Positions 16,125-26,376 of a DNA stretch of 64,000 nt are shown piece after piece. The DNA comes from Dehalococcoidia bacterium. GTDB lineage: Bacteria > Chloroflexota > Dehalococcoidia > Bin125. The first letter of the stretch is position 1, and every line of letters begins with the position of its first letter. Location of the stretch: the NCBI GenBank assembly GCA_022825855.1, contig JAJDWB010000002.1:1-64000 (forward strand), written 5' to 3'. Below the pieces are notes generated by a model, which saw nothing but the letters and a program-made list of their open reading frames with translations, did no database searches and was not told the DNA's origin. The translations under genes and the position numbers were made by a program.

Positions 16125-17312
16125 ATGGCCGGTGTGTCCGATGTCCGGGAGATCATTGCCGGAGACGGCGAGACGGGCGTGGAGATCACGCGCAACGTGC
16201 GCCGCTGGGTCGACGAGCAGGTCATCCCCAACGCGACCGAGCTCGAGCACTCGGGCGAGTTCCCGGCCAAGATCCACGCCGACATGTGCGATATGGGCGT
16301 CTTCGGGATCACCTTCCCCGAGTCCCACGGCGGGCTGGGGCTCTCGTTCGAGACCTACTCCGCCGTGATCGAGGAGATCTCGCGCGGCTGGATGGGTCTG
16401 GCCGGGATCATCAACACCAACGTGATCGACGGCTGGATCATCGACGAACACGGCACGCAGGATCAGAAGGACCGCTTCCTGCCCGGCCTCGCCTCCGGCG
16501 AGAAGCAGGGTTGCTTCACGATCACCGAGCCCAACGCCGGCTCCGACGCTCAGGCGATCCGCACCACGGCCTCGCGCGACGGCGACGATTACATCCTCAA
16601 CGGCAACAAGCTGTTCGTGACCAACGGCGACCGCGGCGACGTGTACCTCGCCATGACCAAGACCGATCCGTCGGCGCAGCCCCGCCACCGAGGCATCTCC
16701 GCCTTCCTCGTCGAGCAGGACACGCCCGGATTCTCCGTGGCGCGGACAATCGACAAGCTGGGCTACAAGGGCCCCGAGACGGCGGAGCTGTTCCTGGAGG
16801 ATGCCCGCGTGCCGGCCGACAACCTGCTCGGCGGCTCGGAAGGCCGCGGCTTCCAGCAGATGATCTCGGGTCTGGAGATCGGGCGGATCAACGTCGCCTC
16901 GCGCGCGACCGGCGTGGCGCAGGCAGCCTTCGACGCGGCGATCGTGTACGCGCAGCAGCGCGAGACGATGGGTCAGCAGATTGCCCAGCACCAGGCGATC
17001 CAGCTCAAGCTGGCCGAGATGGCGACCAATATTCGCGCCGCCCGCCTGCTCACCCGCGACGCCGCGCGCAAGAAGGACTCGGGCCAGCGCTCTGACCTCG
17101 ACGTCGGCATGGCCAAGCTGTTCGCGACCGAGGTCGCGCTCGAATGCACGCTCGAGTCGATGCGCGTGCACGGCGGCGTCGGCTACACCAAGGAGTTGCC
17201 GGTCGAGCGCTACTACCGCGACGCGCCGCTGATGGCCGTCGCCGAGGGCACCAACGAGATCCAGCGCATCGTGATCGCGCGCCGCCTGCTCGAGCTGTAC
17301 GCGGTCGAGTAA
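16125..17312 (+). CDS. Acyl-CoA dehydrogenase
   Basis: 395-residue FAD enzyme oxidising acyl-CoA thioesters to 2-enoyl-CoA. Seen: FTITEPNAGSDA (FAD/substrate loop), ILNGNKLFVTNG, GYKGPETAELFLEDARVP, RMRVHGG-type VHGGVGYTKELPVERYYRDA, and the catalytic glutamate in AEGTNEIQR. Unlike the three oxygenase-like paralogues nearby it has all dehydrogenase hallmarks. AGGAGG at 16113-16118 is 6 bases from ATG 16125, so the TTG at 16119 is rejected as start. It is followed by a MaoC hydratase, which would hydrate its product. Confidence 0.94.
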   Translation: MAGVSDVREIIAGDGETGVEITRNVRRWVDEQVIPNATELEHSGEFPAKIHADMCDMGVFGITFPESHGGLGLSFETYSAVIEEISRGWMGLAGIINTNVIDGWIIDEHGTQDQKDRFLPGLASGEKQGCFTITEPNAGSDAQAIRTTASRDGDDYILNGNKLFVTNGDRGDVYLAMTKTDPSAQPRHRGISAFLVEQDTPGFSVARTIDKLGYKGPETAELFLEDARVPADNLLGGSEGRGFQQMISGLEIGRINVASRATGVAQAAFDAAIVYAQQRETMGQQIAQHQAIQLKLAEMATNIRAARLLTRDAARKKDSGQRSDLDVGMAKLFATEVALECTLESMRVHGGVGYTKELPVERYYRDAPLMAVAEGTNEIQRIVIARRLLELYAVE

Positions 17313-17325
17313 CAATGGTTCAGCT

Positions 17326-17347
17326 CTCCCCCGCTACGCAGGGGGAG
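17326..17347. repeat. Intergenic hairpin, CTCCCCC type
   Basis: CTCCCCC (17326-17332), 8-base loop GCTACGCA, GGGGGAG (17341-17347), followed by a related purine-rich stretch up to the MaoC ribosome binding site. Compositionally similar to the dispersed palindromes at 5672, 20698, 28341 and 55361. It lies between two genes probably in one operon, where it could moderate downstream expression. Confidence 0.7.
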
Positions 17348-17376
17348 ATATCCCGAAGGGGCAGAGGGGAGCGACT

Positions 17377-17841
17377 ATGCCGACCAAGGAACTGTACGGA
17401 CGCTACCTCGACGAGTTCGAGGTCGGCGAGGTGATCGAGCACTGGCCCGCCCGCACGGTGACCGAGGCCGATGACTTGATGTTCTGCATGCTGACGATGA
17501 ATCATCATCCGCTGCATACGAACAAGCAGTTCGCCGAAGACACGCAGTTCGGCCAGCGCGTCGTTTCGGGCCCCTTCGTCTACTCGCTCATCTTCGGGAT
17601 GACGGTGCCCACCGTCTCGGGCAAGGCGATCGCCAATCTCGCCACCTCGGACCTGCGTCACACCGCCCCCGTCTTCCACGGAGACACGCTCCAGGCCCGC
17701 ACCGAGGTGCTGGAAGTCCGCGAGAGCAAGAGCCAGCCCGACCGAGGCATCGTCACCGTCCACACCACCGCCGCCAATCAGGACGGCACCGAGGTGTTGT
17801 CGTTCCATCGAGCCGTGATGATCCCGAAGCGCCCGGAGTGA
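17377..17841 (+). CDS. MaoC-like (R)-specific enoyl-CoA hydratase/dehydratase
   Basis: 154-residue hotdog-fold protein. Typical MaoC features: the N-terminal GRYLDEFEVGEVIEH, then the active-site helix region DDLMFCMLTMNHHPLHTNKQFAE, and FGQRVVSGPFVYSLIFGMT. The usual G-D-x-N of the hydratase motif reads MNHH, but the histidine before PLHT is kept, as in mesaconyl-CoA-hydratase-like MaoC proteins. Cytoplasmic. GAGGGGAG precedes the ATG. Together with the acyl-CoA dehydrogenase 65 bases upstream it would make a two-step oxidation/hydration of an acyl-CoA. Confidence 0.85.
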   Translation: MPTKELYGRYLDEFEVGEVIEHWPARTVTEADDLMFCMLTMNHHPLHTNKQFAEDTQFGQRVVSGPFVYSLIFGMTVPTVSGKAIANLATSDLRHTAPVFHGDTLQARTEVLEVRESKSQPDRGIVTVHTTAANQDGTEVLSFHRAVMIPKRPE

Positions 17842-17842
17842 G

Positions 17843-18673
17843 TCAGTCGGAGGTGATCAGATACTCCCGCACGACGCCACGCTCCGTCGAGTTGGAGTTG
17901 ATGTTCCGGCGAGCCTGAACGTGAGTCAGGTCGAAACACTCGCCCTGGTAGATGGCCGCCACATTCGGGTGACCCGAGTTGGAAAGCACCACAGACGAAC
18001 CTCGTTGTACAAGGCGTGCGGCCGCCGCGGCAAGCCGCTCTTGATCTGCCATACCGAAGTCCTTGGCTGTGTATGAGGTGAAGTACGACGTTTCGCTGAC
18101 CGGCACGTAGGGCGGATCGAAGTAGACGAAGTCGCCTTCGGCAGCCGGCGCCGGTGCCGCGGCGAAGTCGGCCACCGAGAGTTCGACTCCCTTCAGCGCT
18201 TCCGAGACGGCGCGCAAATTGTCTTCGTCGCAGATGGTCGGGTTCTTGTAGCGACCGTGCGGGACATTGAATCGTCCCTTGCTGTTGACTCGATAGAGAC
18301 CGTTGTAGCAAGTCTTGTTGAGGAAGATCAGGTTGGCCGCGCCGCCCAGATCGCAGGTCAGCCGCTTCCCGCGGATCGTGTAGTAGTACTCGGCGCGATC
18401 GTCGGCCGCACGATACTTGCGCTGATGCACCTGAAGTGCCCGGACCAGGCCGTCGACGTTGTCTCGGACCTGTGTGTATGCGTTGATCAGTTCCCGGTTG
18501 CTGTCGGAGAGGACGGCCCGTGCGAAGCGGCCTTCTGCCTGCAGCGCGAAAAAGAGGGCGCCGCCGCCCAGGAACGGCTCGTAGTACGTGCCGATCCGCT
18601 CTGGCGCGGCATCGAGCAACTGCGGCAGCAACGCCGTCTTGCCTCCAGCCCACTTGAGAAACGGTTTGGCCAT
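17843..18673 (-). CDS. D12-class N6-adenine DNA methyltransferase (Dam-like)
   Basis: 276 residues. S-adenosylmethionine motif FLKWAGGKTALLPQL at the N-terminus, YYEPFLGGGALFFAL, the D12-family FLNKTCYNGLYRVN segment, and the catalytic DPPY in YFDPPYVPVS. This class usually methylates GATC. No restriction endonuclease gene is adjacent, so it looks like an orphan methylase used for regulation, repair or replication timing. Start ATG 18673 lies one base after the DUF402 stop (TGAGATG), so the two are co-translated; the longer upstream frame would overlap that gene. Confidence 0.93.
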   Translation of the reverse strand: MAKPFLKWAGGKTALLPQLLDAAPERIGTYYEPFLGGGALFFALQAEGRFARAVLSDSNRELINAYTQVRDNVDGLVRALQVHQRKYRAADDRAEYYYTIRGKRLTCDLGGAANLIFLNKTCYNGLYRVNSKGRFNVPHGRYKNPTICDEDNLRAVSEALKGVELSVADFAAAPAPAAEGDFVYFDPPYVPVSETSYFTSYTAKDFGMADQERLAAAAARLVQRGSSVVLSNSGHPNVAAIYQGECFDLTHVQARRNINSNSTERGVVREYLITSD

Positions 18674-18674
18674 C

Positions 18675-20692
<2,018 letters not shown>

Positions 20693-20697
20693 CGAGC

Positions 20698-20720
20698 CTC
20701 ACCCCTTCCCTCTGGGTGAG
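20698..20720. repeat. Intergenic hairpin CTCACCC/GGGTGAG
   Basis: CTCACCC (20698-20704), 9-base loop, GGGTGAG (20714-20720), starting 5 bases after the purA stop. It may terminate or attenuate purA transcription, though there is no T tract. Related in composition to the other dispersed palindromes. Confidence 0.6.
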
Positions 20721-20743
20721 GGAGCGGGGATCGGAGTTGAGTG

Positions 20744-21277
20744 ATGTCGGAAACGGTCATCTCGATTCTCGTCTGGCTGCACGTGATCGGCGTCGCAATC
20801 TGGCTGGGCGGACAGATCGTCACCGCGGCCTGCGTGATTCCCGCTCTGCGTGCCGTCGGCGATCGCACGGTCTGGCTCGACGCGCTTGAGGGCTTCACCA
20901 GGCGCTTCGGACGCGTGGGCATCGCGGCGATGGTGGTCATCGTGATCACCGGCGGCGCGATGATCGATCCGCGTCTCGACCAGGTGGAGAACTTCGGCTC
21001 CGACCTCTACGCAGCGCGCTGGGGATACATCTTCGTGATCAAGATGGCCCTCTGGGCGGTGATGATCGGCCTGATCGGACTGCACCAGTTCGTCTTCGGA
21101 CCGCGGCAGCTCGAACTCGCCCGGCAGACCGCCGACGCGGATGAGGACACGCCCGAGTTGCGCCGCGTGCGCACGATCACCATCGCCCTCTCGATCTCCG
21201 GGCTGCTGATGACCCTGCTCGTCGCCGGCGCAGGTGCGTTCCTCGGCAATCACAACTTCTCGATGCTGCCGTCCTGA
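20744..21277 (+). CDS. CopD-like four-helix membrane protein
   Basis: 177 residues, four membrane spans: about 4-26 (ILVWLHVIGVAIWLGGQIVTA), 57-75 (VGIAAMVVIVITGGAMI), 95-115 and 148-168. The HVIGVAIWLGG motif in span 1 and the histidine pattern resemble CopD/DUF2269-type membrane proteins linked to copper or haem, but no cofactor can be proven. ATG 20744 follows GGAG by 8 bases; the GTG at 20741 is less likely. Its stop overlaps the next start by one base (TGATG), so it probably works with the thioredoxin-fold protein. Confidence 0.7.
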   Translation: MSETVISILVWLHVIGVAIWLGGQIVTAACVIPALRAVGDRTVWLDALEGFTRRFGRVGIAAMVVIVITGGAMIDPRLDQVENFGSDLYAARWGYIFVIKMALWAVMIGLIGLHQFVFGPRQLELARQTADADEDTPELRRVRTITIALSISGLLMTLLVAGAGAFLGNHNFSMLPS

Positions 21278-22233
21278 TGCCGAAGACTCGAATTCGCGGC
21301 AGCGTCACGACGCTCGCAGTCCTGCTTGTCGCCATGACCGCGCTCGCCGGCGCACAGTTTCCTACGCCTCAGGCCTTGGCCCAGGAGACGGCGCTGCGGG
21401 TCAACGTGGCGATCTGGATCTCTGACCAGGGAACCGCCGAACTCTGCGTCGACCTTCGCGATCGGGCGATGCGCGAGACGCGGCAGTGTCCCGAGCGCCG
21501 CCAACTCACCATCGCCCGAGCCCCCGAGGGCCGCTGGCTACGCTCGGGCGACCTGCAGATCGGCCCCGAGGTCTCGATCTATGCCCGGGCCAACCTCAGC
21601 GAGGGACGATTGCGCTACGGGCTGGGCGTGCGGACCGAAGGCGTTGCCCGAGGACTGCGCGCCGCCGACTGGAGCATCGACCTGGACACGACGGCCGTCA
21701 ACCAGTGGATCACCAGCTCGATGGTCACGGTGCGCCTGCCCGCCGCGCCACATCCCGAACTCTGGCCGCCGGAGAGCGGCATCGTTCCCGGCGCCCACCG
21801 ACTCGAGGAGGGCAAACCCGCCCCCGACTTCCTGCTGCCAGCGCTGGGCGAGGACGAAGACACGTTGGTCTCGCTCTCGAGCGCTCGCAGCGGCGGCGAG
21901 CGGCTCACCCTGATTGTCTTCTGGTCCTCGTGGGCGCCGTTCGTCGATGAGACGCTGAGCGTGCTCGCGGAACTCGCCGCGCGCGAGGACGACGTCTTCG
22001 TCATCGGCGTCAACGTCTACGAGGTCGAGCAGGACACGGCCGAGGACTTCATCGAGCGTCACGGAACGCTCCTGCTGCACCTGGTCGATGAGAGCGGCTC
22101 GGTCGCGCGGCACTACCGCGTGGACGGCCTGCCCGAGATTTTCGTGATCGACGCCGAGGGCGTCTACCGCGGTGTGATCCGCGGCGCCGCGCCGCTGACC
22201 CGGATTCTCGGCGTGATCACTGGCGTCGAGTGA
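21277..22233 (+). CDS. Exported TlpA/ResA-like thioredoxin-fold protein lacking both redox cysteines
   Basis: 318 residues. N-terminal signal peptide (TTLAVLLVAMTALAGAQ) predicts export. Residues 40-175 form a separate beta-rich domain; from about 180 the TlpA/ResA fold follows: APDFLLPAL, LTLIVFWSSWAPFVDE, VFVIGVNVYE, and the cis-proline region YRVDGLPEIFVIDAEG. The active-site WCxxC has become W219-A-P-F-V223, so thiol-disulfide chemistry at the normal site is impossible. It is translationally coupled to the CopD-like membrane protein and could be a binding or chaperone version of the fold. Confidence 0.78.
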   Translation: MPKTRIRGSVTTLAVLLVAMTALAGAQFPTPQALAQETALRVNVAIWISDQGTAELCVDLRDRAMRETRQCPERRQLTIARAPEGRWLRSGDLQIGPEVSIYARANLSEGRLRYGLGVRTEGVARGLRAADWSIDLDTTAVNQWITSSMVTVRLPAAPHPELWPPESGIVPGAHRLEEGKPAPDFLLPALGEDEDTLVSLSSARSGGERLTLIVFWSSWAPFVDETLSVLAELAAREDDVFVIGVNVYEVEQDTAEDFIERHGTLLLHLVDESGSVARHYRVDGLPEIFVIDAEGVYRGVIRGAAPLTRILGVITGVE

Positions 22234-22314
22234 GATTCCCGCGGCATGCAGGCAGATCGGTCGGATAGCCTGCGCACTGACACACACGCCGCGGCGCCGA
22301 CCAGGAGAAGCACC

Positions 22315-23202
22315 ATGACCGAGTACGAAGACATCCTCTACGAAACCAAGGGCCGGCTGGGGATCGTCACGCTCAATCGTCCGGAAAAGATGAACGCCCT
22401 CAGCCACCGGCTGCGAGCGGAGCTGTTCGACGCGCTCAAGGTCGCCGAGGCCGACGAGGGCGTTCACGTGGTCATCATCCGCGGTGCGGGCCGCACGTTC
22501 TCCGCCGGCTACGACATCACGCCGGTGCCCAATCTCTCCGAGTCGGATTACCTCGACTATCGCTCTGGCCTGCCCTCGGTCGGACCGATCCATCCCGGCC
22601 AGGGACAGTGGCCGCAGCACCTGCTCTCCGGCTACTGGCAGATCTGGGAGTTGACCAAGCCCGTGATCGCGCAGGTCCACGGCTACGCGCTGGCCGGCGG
22701 TTCCGAGCTGGCCTCGATGTGCGACTTGATGTTCGTCGCCGAGGACGCGATTATCGGCTACCCGCCGGTCCGCGCGATGACCACCGTCGACATCCTCTAC
22801 CACCCCTGGCACATGGGCATGCGCAAGGCGCGCGAGCTGCTCTACACCGGCGACTCGGTGACCGGGCTCGAAGCGGTCGAGCTGGGCTGGGCCAACAAGG
22901 CCTTCCCCGTCGACCAGCTCGCCGAGGAGACCGAGAAGATGGGCGAGCGGATCGCCAACATCGCCCCCGACATGATCCAGATGTCCAAGCGCGGACTCAA
23001 TCGCGCCTACGAAGTGATGGGCTTCCGCACCGCGCTGCAGGTGGGGGCCGACATTCAGGCGTTGTCTACCTACCGCCCCTCGGCCGGCGATTTCGGCCGC
23101 ATCGCCCGGGAGAAGGGCCTCAAGGCCGCCCTCGACTGGCGCGACGGGCCGTTCCAGGATTACGGCGCCGCCAAGTCGCGACCGTCCGCTCCCGGCAGCT
23201 AG
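22315..23202 (+). CDS. Enoyl-CoA hydratase/isomerase family protein (crotonase fold)
   Basis: 295 residues. Crotonase features: IVTLNRPEKMNALS, the oxyanion-hole segments GRTFSAGYDI and HGYALAGGSELASMCDLMF, and the C-terminal helical trimerisation region. The second catalytic glutamate usually in the GGG-E-L helix is present in the GGSELASM context. A roughly 30-residue insertion after SAGYDI (SESDYLDYRSGL) lengthens the active-site loop relative to canonical hydratases. The start is ATG 22315, 7 bases after AGGAG. A TAGCCT -10-like element lies at 22266-22271. The substrate is unknown. Confidence 0.9.
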   Translation: MTEYEDILYETKGRLGIVTLNRPEKMNALSHRLRAELFDALKVAEADEGVHVVIIRGAGRTFSAGYDITPVPNLSESDYLDYRSGLPSVGPIHPGQGQWPQHLLSGYWQIWELTKPVIAQVHGYALAGGSELASMCDLMFVAEDAIIGYPPVRAMTTVDILYHPWHMGMRKARELLYTGDSVTGLEAVELGWANKAFPVDQLAEETEKMGERIANIAPDMIQMSKRGLNRAYEVMGFRTALQVGADIQALSTYRPSAGDFGRIAREKGLKAALDWRDGPFQDYGAAKSRPSAPGS

Positions 23203-23327
23203 GGTGAACGGCCATCTGCCGATTCCACCTAACCAGATGCTGCGGTAGGATGTCTCGGAGTCGTGCGCGCGCATCCGATTGGGCTCAGCGTGCGGCGAAG
23301 CGAAGCAGCGAGATGAAGTAGAGATCT

Positions 23328-23948
23328 ATGCCCAGTCGCACCGGGATTCCTCAGTCGTTCGGCATCATCATGGTGTTCGCCCTGCTGACCGCGGGCATCG
23401 TGGCGCTGGTCGGGTTCGCCATTCACAAGGGCGCCGACCGCAATGTCGTCGAGGCCAAGGCGATCTCCGAGTTGGCCGGCGTCGAAGGCTGGGAGACCGG
23501 ACTCTTCTGCATCGAGGAGGGCAAAGAAGACCACCCCTCGCTCTCGCTGACCGAACGACCGCCGGAGACTTGCGCCGAGGCCGAGCCGCTGCCGATTGAA
23601 AACCTGAGCGACGACGAGTGGGGCGGCGAAGACGCGGTCCGCGCGGGCGCCAACGCGCTGCGCGGCGCCGAGCTCTATGTTGCCAACGGCTGCCAGGTCT
23701 GCCACGGCGAAGTCGGCGAGGGTCTGGTCGGCCCCACGATTGCGCAAACCGGATTGGACATCCAGGGCGTGATCGCGCAGTACCGCCAGCCGCGCGGCAT
23801 CATGCAGGAGTTCCCGGCCGAAGATGTCTCGGTTGAGGACATCGCCGATATCTGGACCTGGCTGCAATCCTTGCCCGCCGTCGATCCGCTCGTCGACCCA
23901 AACAACGACGCGCTGGGTCACGAGAGCTACGGGCAGTGGGCGCAGTAA
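23328..23948 (+). CDS. Membrane-anchored c-type cytochrome
   Basis: 206 residues. An N-terminal span (about 11-33, IIMVFALLTAGIVALVGFAI) anchors a domain outside the membrane. The haem-binding motif CQVCH is at 122-126, and the axial methionine candidate is in the RGIMQEFP segment. The fold after residue 105 matches class I cytochrome c (GAELYVANGCQVCHG, then IADIWTWLQSL). The 60-residue stretch between anchor and haem domain has two extra Cys (about 61 and 82). No oxidase or reductase partner is in the window; it may shuttle electrons for the nearby oxidative pathways. Confidence 0.88.
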   Translation: MPSRTGIPQSFGIIMVFALLTAGIVALVGFAIHKGADRNVVEAKAISELAGVEGWETGLFCIEEGKEDHPSLSLTERPPETCAEAEPLPIENLSDDEWGGEDAVRAGANALRGAELYVANGCQVCHGEVGEGLVGPTIAQTGLDIQGVIAQYRQPRGIMQEFPAEDVSVEDIADIWTWLQSLPAVDPLVDPNNDALGHESYGQWAQ

Positions 23949-24001
23949 CCCGCTCCTGATCCTGACGACCCCTATCCTCGGTGGCGGACGGGAGGTCTGC
24001 C

Positions 24002-24793
24002 ATGGGAAGTCATGCGACGCCGACGGCGGCGTACTGGTCATTCTTCGAGCGCTTCAACGCGAAAGATCCGGACGGCTGGGCGGGCGCGATGTCGTATCCG
24101 CACGTCCGCGTCTCGGCCGCGCCGCCTCGCGCACAGCGCGCACAACCCGGCGCGCGGACGGCGTCCGGCGTCTATCCGACTCCCCGCGACTACGCCGCGA
24201 TGGCGGCCGACGCCGGCTGGCAGCGGTTCGAGGTCACCGGCTGGGTGCGGACGCAGGGCGTCACGCCGCGCGTGGTCCACACCTCCGAATCCAAGGTGCA
24301 TCTGGCCGGTGGCTGGACCCGCTACCGCGCCGACGACTCGGAGATTCTGACCAACCGCGTGCTCTACGTGATGACGCGGACCGACGAAGGCTGGGGCATC
24401 CAGGCGCGCTTCGGCGTCGACGGGTTCCGCAGCGGCGCGGACCGCAGCACGGAGTCCGAAGCCGCGCTCGACGCGCTGGCGCGGCTTATGCAGACGCTCG
24501 AACCGGGCGATGTCGAGCCCTGGCTTGACTGCTTCCACTATCCGCTCACCCTGATCGGCGGGCCGGGAGAGGTCAACACGATGGACGATGCCGCCGCGAT
24601 GCGCGCCGCCTACGGGGATTGGGCCGGACAGGCGCTGCCGATCCGCTACAGCGCCGAGGTGCTCGCCGCCGGGGACAGCGGTGTCACGCTGGCGCAGTCG
24701 ATCACGCGCGGCGACGAGTCATTCCAGCAGGCGTTCCTGGTCGCGCAGCGAGACGGCGAGTGGAAGATCCTCGCCGTTTCGGCGGTGAGATAA
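24002..24793 (+). CDS. Duplicated NTF2/SnoaL-like protein, tandem paralogue 1
   Basis: 263 residues made of two NTF2-like (SnoaL/DUF4440-type) repeats: AAYWSFFERFNAKDPDGWAG with SYPHVRVSA in the first half, and LMQTLEPGDVEPWLDCFHYP in the second. The first half also carries KVHLAGGWTRYRADDSEI and NRVLYVMTRTDEGWGIQARFG. This fold binds small hydrophobic molecules and includes isomerases, hydrolases and binding proteins; no catalytic set is certain. GGGAGG is 6 bases before ATG 24002, with a TATCCT -10-like element at 23973-23978. First of three adjacent paralogues. Confidence 0.75.
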   Translation: MGSHATPTAAYWSFFERFNAKDPDGWAGAMSYPHVRVSAAPPRAQRAQPGARTASGVYPTPRDYAAMAADAGWQRFEVTGWVRTQGVTPRVVHTSESKVHLAGGWTRYRADDSEILTNRVLYVMTRTDEGWGIQARFGVDGFRSGADRSTESEAALDALARLMQTLEPGDVEPWLDCFHYPLTLIGGPGEVNTMDDAAAMRAAYGDWAGQALPIRYSAEVLAAGDSGVTLAQSITRGDESFQQAFLVAQRDGEWKILAVSAVR

Positions 24794-24821
24794 CCGCCGC
24801 CGGCCGAGGAAGGGCACACTC

Positions 24822-25580
24822 ATGGGTGCGTATCGGTCAGCCGAGGCGGCCTACTGGGCCTTCTTCACCACCTACAACGATCGCTCCCCCTCAGGCCGCG
24901 CCGGGGCGATGAGCTATCCGCACGTCCGCGTCGCCGCCGGTCGCGACGAGCCCATCGTGACCAATACTGCCGCCGAGTACGAGCAGCTCGACAACTGGTC
25001 GGCCGTCGAGCAACAGGGCTGGGCCTGGACGCAGCCGATCACCCCGCGCGTAATGCATCGCTCGCCCGACAAGGTGCACTTCGCCGGGGGCTGGACCCGC
25101 TTCCGCGCCGACGGCTCGGAGATCAGCCGTAACCGTCTGCTCTACATCGCCACGGAGATGGACGACGGCTGGGGCACTCAGGGCGCGTTTGGCGTCGAAG
25201 GCTGCCTGACCGGCGAGGCTGCTCGCGAGTCCAACCAAGCCGCGCTGGCGCTCGTCGAGCGGATGATGACCACGCTGGCAGCCGGCGAGGTCGATGCCTG
25301 GCTGGATTGCTTCCACTACCCAAACGTCATCGTCTTCGCGCCGGGACAGATCGAGTACTACGAAACGCGTGAAGAAGTGGATCAGGCGTATCGACCGTTT
25401 GTCAGCACGCCGACGCCGATCTCGCACGACACACGGATCACGTCCACGGGTCCGAGGGCTGCGCTGGTTGAACAATCGATCACGCAGGGCGGCGTCTACT
25501 TCGAGCAGTGCTTCCTGGTTGTCGAGCGCGAAGGCGTCTGGGCTGCATCGGCCGTCTCGGCTGTACGGCCCTACGGTTAG
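24822..25580 (+). CDS. Duplicated NTF2/SnoaL-like protein, tandem paralogue 2
   Basis: 252 residues, same two-repeat architecture: AAYWAFFTTYNDRSPSGRAG, SYPHVRVAA, KVHFAGGWTRFRADGSEISRN, and in the second half MTTLAAGEVDAWLDCFHYP. It begins 28 bases after paralogue 1 ends, with a purine-rich GAGGAAGGG upstream. The second half is the more divergent one among the three copies. Most likely part of one operon with its neighbours. Confidence 0.75.
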   Translation: MGAYRSAEAAYWAFFTTYNDRSPSGRAGAMSYPHVRVAAGRDEPIVTNTAAEYEQLDNWSAVEQQGWAWTQPITPRVMHRSPDKVHFAGGWTRFRADGSEISRNRLLYIATEMDDGWGTQGAFGVEGCLTGEAARESNQAALALVERMMTTLAAGEVDAWLDCFHYPNVIVFAPGQIEYYETREEVDQAYRPFVSTPTPISHDTRITSTGPRAALVEQSITQGGVYFEQCFLVVEREGVWAASAVSAVRPYG

Positions 25581-25590
25581 GAAGCGGCCT

Positions 25591-26364
25591 GTGGGGCGCT
25601 ACGAGTCTCCCGAGGCGGCCTACTTCGCCTTTCTCGACACGTTCAATGCACGCGACGCCGCCGGCTGGGCGGGCGTCAACTCCTGGCCGCACGCTCGAGT
25701 CTCCGCGGCGGCGGCCGACAGTTCGGTCCACTGGCGGCCGCCGACTCGCGTGTTCGCCGACGCCGAGGAGTATCTCGCCGAACCGCTCTGGGCCGAGCTC
25801 GAAGCGACCGGCTGGGCGCGAAGCGCCTCGCTGCCGCCGACCGTCGTACAGGCGTCGGACGTCAAAGTGCACCTCGCCGGCGGCTGGACCCGCTTCGATG
25901 CCAGTGACGCGGCGATGGCCGCCAACCGCGTCGTCTATGTGATGACCAGGACCGACGAGGGCTGGGGCATCCAGGCCCAGCTCAAGACAGACAGCTTCGC
26001 CGACGGCGTCGACTTCTCCGCGCAGCAGCTAGCAGCCGTTGACGCGGTCGAGTCGGCGCTCGGGCTGCTCGACGCCGGGGAGATCGACGCCTACTGTGAG
26101 GCACTGATCTACCCGTTCACGCTCGTCGGTCCGCCGGGTGTGATCATCGTGATCGAGTCCGCCGCCGAGATGGCCGCGGCGATGCGCAGCGTGGGCGACG
26201 ACCGGCTCGACGCCGCGCCCGGCTCCTCGCAGATCGTCAACTGTGGAGCCAGCGGCGCAAACGTCAGCATCCGGGTCGAACGGGACGGCGCAGCGCAGAA
26301 CGCGCTGGCTCTGGTCGGCTTGCGCGAGAACCAGTGGCGGATGCTGGCGATGTCGGGGATCTGA
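25591..26364 (+). CDS. Duplicated NTF2/SnoaL-like protein, tandem paralogue 3
   Basis: 257 residues, again two repeats: AAYFAFLDTFNARDAAGWAG, SWPHARVSA, KVHLAGGWTRFDASDAAMAAN and NRVVYVMTRTDEGWGIQAQL, then LGLLDAGEIDAYCEALIYP. The start is GTG 25591: AGGAAG (25579-25584) is 6 bases upstream and overlaps the stop of paralogue 2, and GTG begins the aligned GRYESPEAAYF. In the second half the conserved Asp-Cys-Phe-His of the other copies is lost (EALIYP). Ends tail-to-tail with the ABC permease gene. Confidence 0.75.
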   Translation: MGRYESPEAAYFAFLDTFNARDAAGWAGVNSWPHARVSAAAADSSVHWRPPTRVFADAEEYLAEPLWAELEATGWARSASLPPTVVQASDVKVHLAGGWTRFDASDAAMAANRVVYVMTRTDEGWGIQAQLKTDSFADGVDFSAQQLAAVDAVESALGLLDAGEIDAYCEALIYPFTLVGPPGVIIVIESAAEMAAAMRSVGDDRLDAAPGSSQIVNCGASGANVSIRVERDGAAQNALALVGLRENQWRMLAMSGI

Positions 26365-26376
26365 CGACGGGCAGGG

